Positions 59,675 through 64,000 of a stretch of 64,000 nucleotides of DNA are shown in pieces. Source of the stretch: Blautia sp. An249. Its GTDB lineage: Bacteria; Bacillota; Clostridia; Lachnospirales; Lachnospiraceae. Location: the NCBI RefSeq assembly GCF_002159835.1, contig NZ_NFJL01000020.1:1-64000 (forward strand), in the 5' to 3' direction. The position numbers were made by a program, and so were the translations under genes. Under the pieces are notes generated by a model. That model was not told the DNA's origin. It ran no database searches and saw nothing but the letters and a program-made list of their open reading frames with translations. Each line of letters opens with the position of its first letter. Within the stretch, counting starts at the first letter, position 1.

Positions 59675-60142
59675 TTAATTAAGAATGCCGTTTTCTTTTA
59701 AATACTTCAGAAAAGCTCTGCATCCTTCCTGAACATCCTGATAGGTTGTCTCAAATTCTCCCGTATACCAGGGATCTGCAATATCACGGGAATGTCCCGT
59801 AAAGTCCAGAAGTTTGTACACTTTATTTTCCTTATCCCCACCTACCATACGGGTGATATTCTTTATATTGTAACGATCCATTCCTATTAAATAGTCATAG
59901 TTCTTATAATCCGCTTTTCGAAGCTGAACTGCCCTGTGATCCCCAAAGGGAATCCCTTTTTCTATTAGTTTTGAACGGGTTCCACGATGAATGGGGTTCC
60001 CGATTTCTTCTGTGCTGGTAGCAGCAGAGTCAATGTAGAACGCTTCTGCCTTTCCTTCCTTCGCTACCATATCTTCAAAAACATATTGGGCCATGGGTGA
60101 ACGACAAATATTCCCATGACACAAAAACAGCACTCGTATCAT
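59675..60142 (-). CDS. Low-molecular-weight protein-tyrosine phosphatase
   Basis: A 155-residue cytosolic phosphatase. The P-loop CHGNICRSP (C-x5-R-S, about 8-16) is at the N-terminus, and the general-acid Asp lies in ADPWYTGEFETTY (about 121). Relatives reverse tyrosine phosphorylation of polysaccharide or stress proteins. AGGAGG precedes the ATG at 60142. It lies upstream of the split amidase, with 77 nt between. Confidence 0.93.
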   Translation of the reverse strand: MIRVLFLCHGNICRSPMAQYVFEDMVAKEGKAEAFYIDSAATSTEEIGNPIHRGTRSKLIEKGIPFGDHRAVQLRKADYKNYDYLIGMDRYNIKNITRMVGGDKENKVYKLLDFTGHSRDIADPWYTGEFETTYQDVQEGCRAFLKYLKENGILN

Positions 60143-60171
60143 ATTTAAATTCCTCCTAAAATGCCTTATTT

Positions 60172-60253
60172 CAGTAGTAAAACGTAGTAGAAATGGGGGT
60201 GTGTTACTACTGCGACCATTCTATCATAAATCCGACCGTTTGGGGAGTAGTAA
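60172..60253. promoter_or_regulatory. Three AGTAGTAA repeats before the phosphatase gene
   Basis: CAGTAGTAA (60172-60180) and TTACTACTG (60204-60212) form a perfect 9-bp inverted repeat. A third AGTAGTAA lies at 60246-60253. Two copies flank a possible minus-strand -10 (TATGAT 60228-60223 or TAGAAT 60223-60218). The arrangement looks like an operator for an unknown repressor. Confidence 0.4.
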
Positions 60254-60281
60254 GAAAAAGCGCTCCGCCGAAGCAAAGCGC
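60254..60281 (-). terminator. Terminator of the MMPL/DG-repeat operon
   Basis: A 9-bp GC-rich stem closed by a TTCG-type loop (60260-60268 with 60273-60281) is followed on the minus strand by TTTTTCTT. Confidence 0.88.
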
Positions 60282-60321
60282 CTTGTGTTTTTTTCATTTT
60301 ACGTGCCTGTCGTTCATAAAA

Positions 60322-62292
60322 TCATTGAAACAAATCCAAAAACTTCTGCCAAAGGGAGGATTCTTCTTCTGTTGTGTCTTGTACTGTTTCAATCTCTTCC
60401 ATTTCAATGGCATCCGTCTGAATTACAAATTGAACGGAATCTACGTTTGTATTCTTTTCAGAAACAAAGGATACCGGATCATCCATGTTTCCTCCAATAG
60501 ATTCCAGAAGATTGTCGATTTCTTCATCCATCTGCTCGTTCATATTGGATGTTTCTGTACGGAATTCACCTGTTCCTTCAGACATTTCCTGTGCCCCATC
60601 ACACAGGGATACAACTCCATCATACAGTTCTACTGTTCCGCCATATAAGTCATCGGAGCCGGAAACAAGTTCTTTACTTCCCTGGGCGAGAGAGGACACA
60701 CCATCCAATACCTGGCTGTATCCTGCTGCAATTTGTGCTACTCCATCCGTATAGTTCCCAATGCCAGAATCCAGTTCCTCATAACTATCTACAAGCTGAT
60801 TAATCCCACCTGCCAGTGCAGAAAGGTTTCCGGTCATATTGCTAAGGTTATCTACAAGCGTACTGATTTCAGTATCAAATGTTTCATATTGTGCGGATAA
60901 TTCAGAAAGCCCATTTGTCAGAGTCGGCAATTCGGCAGAAATCCCGTTCAGATAACTTTCTGTTCCGCCGATGGCCGCATTATTCGCATTCAGAAGAGCG
61001 ATCATCTGTTCTGCCGATGCAGTTAGCTGTGATTCATACTGACTCACGATTCCTTCAAGTCCCGGAACACTCCCCAGCTGTCCCAGAAGAGCTTCATATT
61101 CTTGAATCATTTCCACCGCACTGGAATTTCCGGCAATCAAGTCATCAATATTCAAACCATTCTGCGCCATCAAGGCCTTATACTGACTATATCCCAGATT
61201 TGCCTGCAAAGCGGCTGCACCCTCATTCAAATCACAAATTGCCTGTTTGATTTTTCCAGATGAGGATGCCAGTTCCGTCAAATCTTTATTGGTCACAGAA
61301 ACAGAATTCACTGCCTTTTGAATCGTTGCTAATGCAGATTTGAATTCTGCAGATCCATTTACCAATGCATCAGACTGAGAATTCAGGCTGTTTACTCCTG
61401 ACTGTACAGTATTCAATCCATTCTGAAGGGTAAGAACCCCTTCATCCAATGAAGCAATCCCACTATGCAATGATAAAGAGCCGTCTTTCAGACTGGAAGT
61501 ACCGTCCAACAGTTCCTCTGATCCATCGGAAAGTTCCCTGGCGCCGTCATCCAACTGCTCTACCGCATCAATCAGTTCGCCCACCTTATCTTTTAGTTCT
61601 TCATCATCAATATCTACATTTAAGTTAAGGTGGATACCATTGATGGAAACTGCACCCATTTCAAAATCAGTTACATCCGCTGTAATAGCAGTATCAATCC
61701 CTTTACCGGGAAGAACCGTGTATGTTAGCTGCTTGCTGCCTCCTACATTGGCAATCGTAGCATCCGGCGCTTCTATATTCCGGCATTGCTCCGTATCCAG
61801 TGTAAAAGAAGCCTGTAATGCGCAATCATCAAAAAATGTGCCGGAGCAATCCGGATTTTCTGTAATTTGAAACTGGATTTCCAGTTTGCCATCCTTTCCT
61901 GCGATTTCTTCCGGAGAATATTCCGTTCCATCTAAATAATAACGCAGGGAGATATTCCATGGAATTTCTCCTCCCGCCAAATACCCTTGGTAATAAACCT
62001 TATCCGCAGAGGAGGAAAGCGTAACAAGGTCTCTCCCCTGCTGAATCGGGTCACTGGTATTCAGTACCTTGACAGAGGTGTAATCCCCATAATCTGTAAT
62101 CTCACCTCCGGCAAAACTGTTGACTACATATGTGTTTTTCTGTGTACCGTCTGCGCCAAGGGTAATATAGATGACCTCTTCCTTTTCAGAAGGAGAGGAG
62201 GCCGCTGTTTCCGCAGCAAAAGCCGGAATAGCAGAACTCATTACAACCACTGCCGCAAGACTTATGGGCCCAACATGTTTTAAAATCTTCAT
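60322..62292 (-). CDS. Secreted protein with DG heptad repeats, partner of an MMPL exporter (YhgE/Pip-like)
   Basis: A 656-residue protein with a signal peptide ending near AFAAE (about 25). An N-terminal beta-rich domain (about 35-220) is followed by two blocks of heptads of the form LxDGxxxL. The first covers about 245-320 (LDDGARELSDG, LLDGTSSLKDG) and the second about 500-590 (YTDGVAQIAAG, LSSLAQGSKELV-type, LYDGVVSLCDG). This X-heptad coil is known from YhgE/Pip proteins, but here the usual C-terminal membrane segments are missing; it ends SLWQKFLDLFQ. It starts 1 nt after the MMPL stop, with GGAGG inside that gene. Confidence 0.8.
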   Translation of the reverse strand: MKILKHVGPISLAAVVVMSSAIPAFAAETAASSPSEKEEVIYITLGADGTQKNTYVVNSFAGGEITDYGDYTSVKVLNTSDPIQQGRDLVTLSSSADKVYYQGYLAGGEIPWNISLRYYLDGTEYSPEEIAGKDGKLEIQFQITENPDCSGTFFDDCALQASFTLDTEQCRNIEAPDATIANVGGSKQLTYTVLPGKGIDTAITADVTDFEMGAVSINGIHLNLNVDIDDEELKDKVGELIDAVEQLDDGARELSDGSEELLDGTSSLKDGSLSLHSGIASLDEGVLTLQNGLNTVQSGVNSLNSQSDALVNGSAEFKSALATIQKAVNSVSVTNKDLTELASSSGKIKQAICDLNEGAAALQANLGYSQYKALMAQNGLNIDDLIAGNSSAVEMIQEYEALLGQLGSVPGLEGIVSQYESQLTASAEQMIALLNANNAAIGGTESYLNGISAELPTLTNGLSELSAQYETFDTEISTLVDNLSNMTGNLSALAGGINQLVDSYEELDSGIGNYTDGVAQIAAGYSQVLDGVSSLAQGSKELVSGSDDLYGGTVELYDGVVSLCDGAQEMSEGTGEFRTETSNMNEQMDEEIDNLLESIGGNMDDPVSFVSEKNTNVDSVQFVIQTDAIEMEEIETVQDTTEEESSLWQKFLDLFQ

Positions 62293-62293
62293 T

Positions 62294-64000
62294 TCATGAT
62301 TCCTCCTTTGGCTGTTTATAAAATCTCGTTTTTAAAGTTGTATGCTGGATGACGCTATCCAACAGATATAGCAGACCTGGCAAAACAAACAGGACAATTG
62401 CCAAAGACAGCAGACTTCCAATTCCTAAAAACATGCCAAGCTGTACCAAAATCCCGTGATCAGAGATAAAGCCCAGCAAAAATCCAACCACTGCCAGAAC
62501 TGCTCCCGATGTCATTACAGATGACGTTACGGCAGCGACTGTTTCAGAAATTGCCTTTCTCTTTGGCATGGTATTTCGGAATTCACAGTATCGCTCTGTA
62601 AATAAAATAGCATAATCCACGGTAGCTCCTAACTGAATAGAACTAATGAGCAAATAAGAAATATAAAACACCGTAGCGCCTTCAAAATAAGGCAATGCCA
62701 AATTGATCCAAACCGCCGTTTCAATGGCCAACACCAAAATCACTGGCAGAGAAATGGATTTCATCGTCAGTAGTAATACCAGAAATACTGCCCCGATTGC
62801 GATTAAATTCACTTTTACCGTGTCAGCAGTGATGGTATCCATCAGATCATAAGAGCTGACGCCGCTTCCCGCCAAATAACCAGAATCCGGGTAATAGGTA
62901 TTCAGCGTATCCCGGATGGTTTCTACCAATTGAAAGGTTTCCTCCCCTTCGTATGCCGCTTCTACCGTGATGACAAACCGACTGTAATTCGGAGAAACAA
63001 GCTGCGAAACTGTATCCTCATCTAAATACTCTATAGGAATTTCTGCTCCAACGGTATCCACATAAGAAAGAATACTTTTTACCTGTGGAATGTTATGCAG
63101 CGCATCTGACAATTCCTGCTCTGTTGCCAAGTCTCCCCGTGGAACCATAGCTACATAAGTATCGCTTTTTCCATAAAGGTCTTCAATAGCCGCAGTGTCC
63201 TGTCCAACTTGAGTTTCCTCCCCATATATATGGGATGATCCATAATAAAACGAGTTCGAATTGGATGCCAGATAACTTGGTACAATCAAAATCAGAAATA
63301 CCGCTGCGAGTGGGAGCATCGTTCGGTAAATCACTCTTCCCAGCCCCCGGAAACTTGGAAGAAAGCTGCGGTGTTTTGTTTTTTCCATCCACTTATAGGT
63401 AAGCAGAAGCAACGCTGGCATAAAGATAAATACAGTGATCAAACTGATTGCCACCCCTTTTGCCAATGCCCTTCCCAGATCTGGTCCAATCTGAAATTGC
63501 ATAAACATAAGAGCCAGAAATCCAATCACCGTGGTCAGCCCACTGGACAGTATGGAGCTGGTAGATTTACACAAGGCTTCTACCATCGCTTCTTTTGGAT
63601 CAGAATATTCTTTCCGGCATTCTTCAAATCGATGGATCAGAAATACAGAATAATCCAGTGACACAGCCACCTGCAAAATCATTCCCGCAGCATTGGTTAC
63701 AAAAGAAATTTCTCCAAAAATCAGATTGCTGCCTGAATTTATAAGTACTGCCACTCCCAGTCCAATCAAAACCAATACTGGCTCGCTCCATGAAGTAGTC
63801 GTAAGAATCAGCATAAAAAATACAAACAGTATGGCGATCAAACTGATTTTACGGACCTCGTTTACAGTGCCTGTTGTCGCTGCTGCTGTGGAAACCCCTT
63901 CCCCGGTAAGAGCGTTCTCATCTCCTACAATCGCCCTGATTGCATCTACCGCTTCCACATCTTTTCCATCCTCAATCGTAACGGTAAAAAGCGCTGCCTG
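62294..64000 (-). CDS. MMPL-family (RND-like) transporter, 5' part beyond the window
   Basis: The reading frame is open to the last base of the window (569 codons visible, including the stop), so the N-terminus is missing. Two transport blocks are seen. The first has VSLDYSVFLIHRFEECRKEY and SGLTTVIGFLALM; the second has GATVDYAILFTERYCEFRN and SGAVLAVVGFLLG. Both are typical MMPL repeats with the intramembrane Asp-Tyr pair. An external domain lies between them (about 235-400 of the visible part). Substrates of relatives are lipids or antimicrobials. A TetR-type regulator is often nearby but none is in view. Confidence 0.9.
   Translation of the reverse strand, partial: QAALFTVTIEDGKDVEAVDAIRAIVGDENALTGEGVSTAAATTGTVNEVRKISLIAILFVFFMLILTTTSWSEPVLVLIGLGVAVLINSGSNLIFGEISFVTNAAGMILQVAVSLDYSVFLIHRFEECRKEYSDPKEAMVEALCKSTSSILSSGLTTVIGFLALMFMQFQIGPDLGRALAKGVAISLITVFIFMPALLLLTYKWMEKTKHRSFLPSFRGLGRVIYRTMLPLAAVFLILIVPSYLASNSNSFYYGSSHIYGEETQVGQDTAAIEDLYGKSDTYVAMVPRGDLATEQELSDALHNIPQVKSILSYVDTVGAEIPIEYLDEDTVSQLVSPNYSRFVITVEAAYEGEETFQLVETIRDTLNTYYPDSGYLAGSGVSSYDLMDTITADTVKVNLIAIGAVFLVLLLTMKSISLPVILVLAIETAVWINLALPYFEGATVFYISYLLISSIQLGATVDYAILFTERYCEFRNTMPKRKAISETVAAVTSSVMTSGAVLAVVGFLLGFISDHGILVQLGMFLGIGSLLSLAIVLFVLPGLLYLLDSVIQHTTLKTRFYKQPKEES

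Overview
The window reads as a chromosome segment of a low-to-mid GC, spore-former-type Clostridia, most likely a gut Lachnospiraceae. The grounds are gene content and order: the six-cysteine peptide scfA with its radical SAM maturase scfB, followed by fused secDF, recJ, apt, relA, a metallo-hydrolase, hemZ, hisS and aspS. Strong AGGAGG ribosome binding sites, TTG starts and VKTGD-type surface anchoring agree. I cannot fix the genus from sequence alone. Most genes lie on the minus strand.

Layout. 1-75 is the 5' end of a group IIC intron sitting just after the terminator of a Na/phosphate symporter gene (133-1941). 2152-3864 is rpsB-tsf. 4027-7407 is a YtrA-type GntR/ABC operon with a visible operator. 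7520-10440 is csoR-copA with a CsoR box; copA carries an in-frame internal start for a CopZ-like chaperone. 10484-13918 is an operon of a membrane Ser/Thr kinase, an anchored acidic protein, a HAD phosphatase and a CPBP protease. An O-antigen-ligase-like gene is divergent from it (14114-15859). 15934-21358 holds degV-argS, a LUD protein, and ptsI/ptsH.

21431-30138 is a self-contained sensing and transport locus. Its response regulator and histidine kinase genes are separated. Each is divergent from a transport transcription unit, and all four promoters share the same 11-bp-spaced AGAGR repeats placed 9 nt from the -10 box. 30199-35559 is a MacB-like export operon with two different adaptors. 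36974-53736 is the conserved housekeeping block (aspS back to scfA, plus a surface protein).

54005-64000 holds a CNNM/CorC protein, YdcF and then the most interesting feature. A CwlC-like cell-wall amidase gene is split by a 2.8-kb element at 56754-59567. The element carries a large serine recombinase, a 39-residue ORF and a ParE/Phd toxin-antitoxin pair. It is bounded by a 9-bp direct repeat that encodes the amidase His-Gly-Gly zinc motif. Joining the two gene fragments restores a 254-residue reading frame. Joining the element ends gives a perfectly symmetric attP-like site. A sigma-K-like promoter precedes the split gene. This resembles the developmentally excised elements of sporulation genes (skin in sigK, SP-beta in spsM), but is far smaller. 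A low-molecular-weight tyrosine phosphatase and an MMPL/DG-repeat export pair close the window; the MMPL gene runs off the right edge.

I saw no rRNA, tRNA, CRISPR array or T-box in the window.
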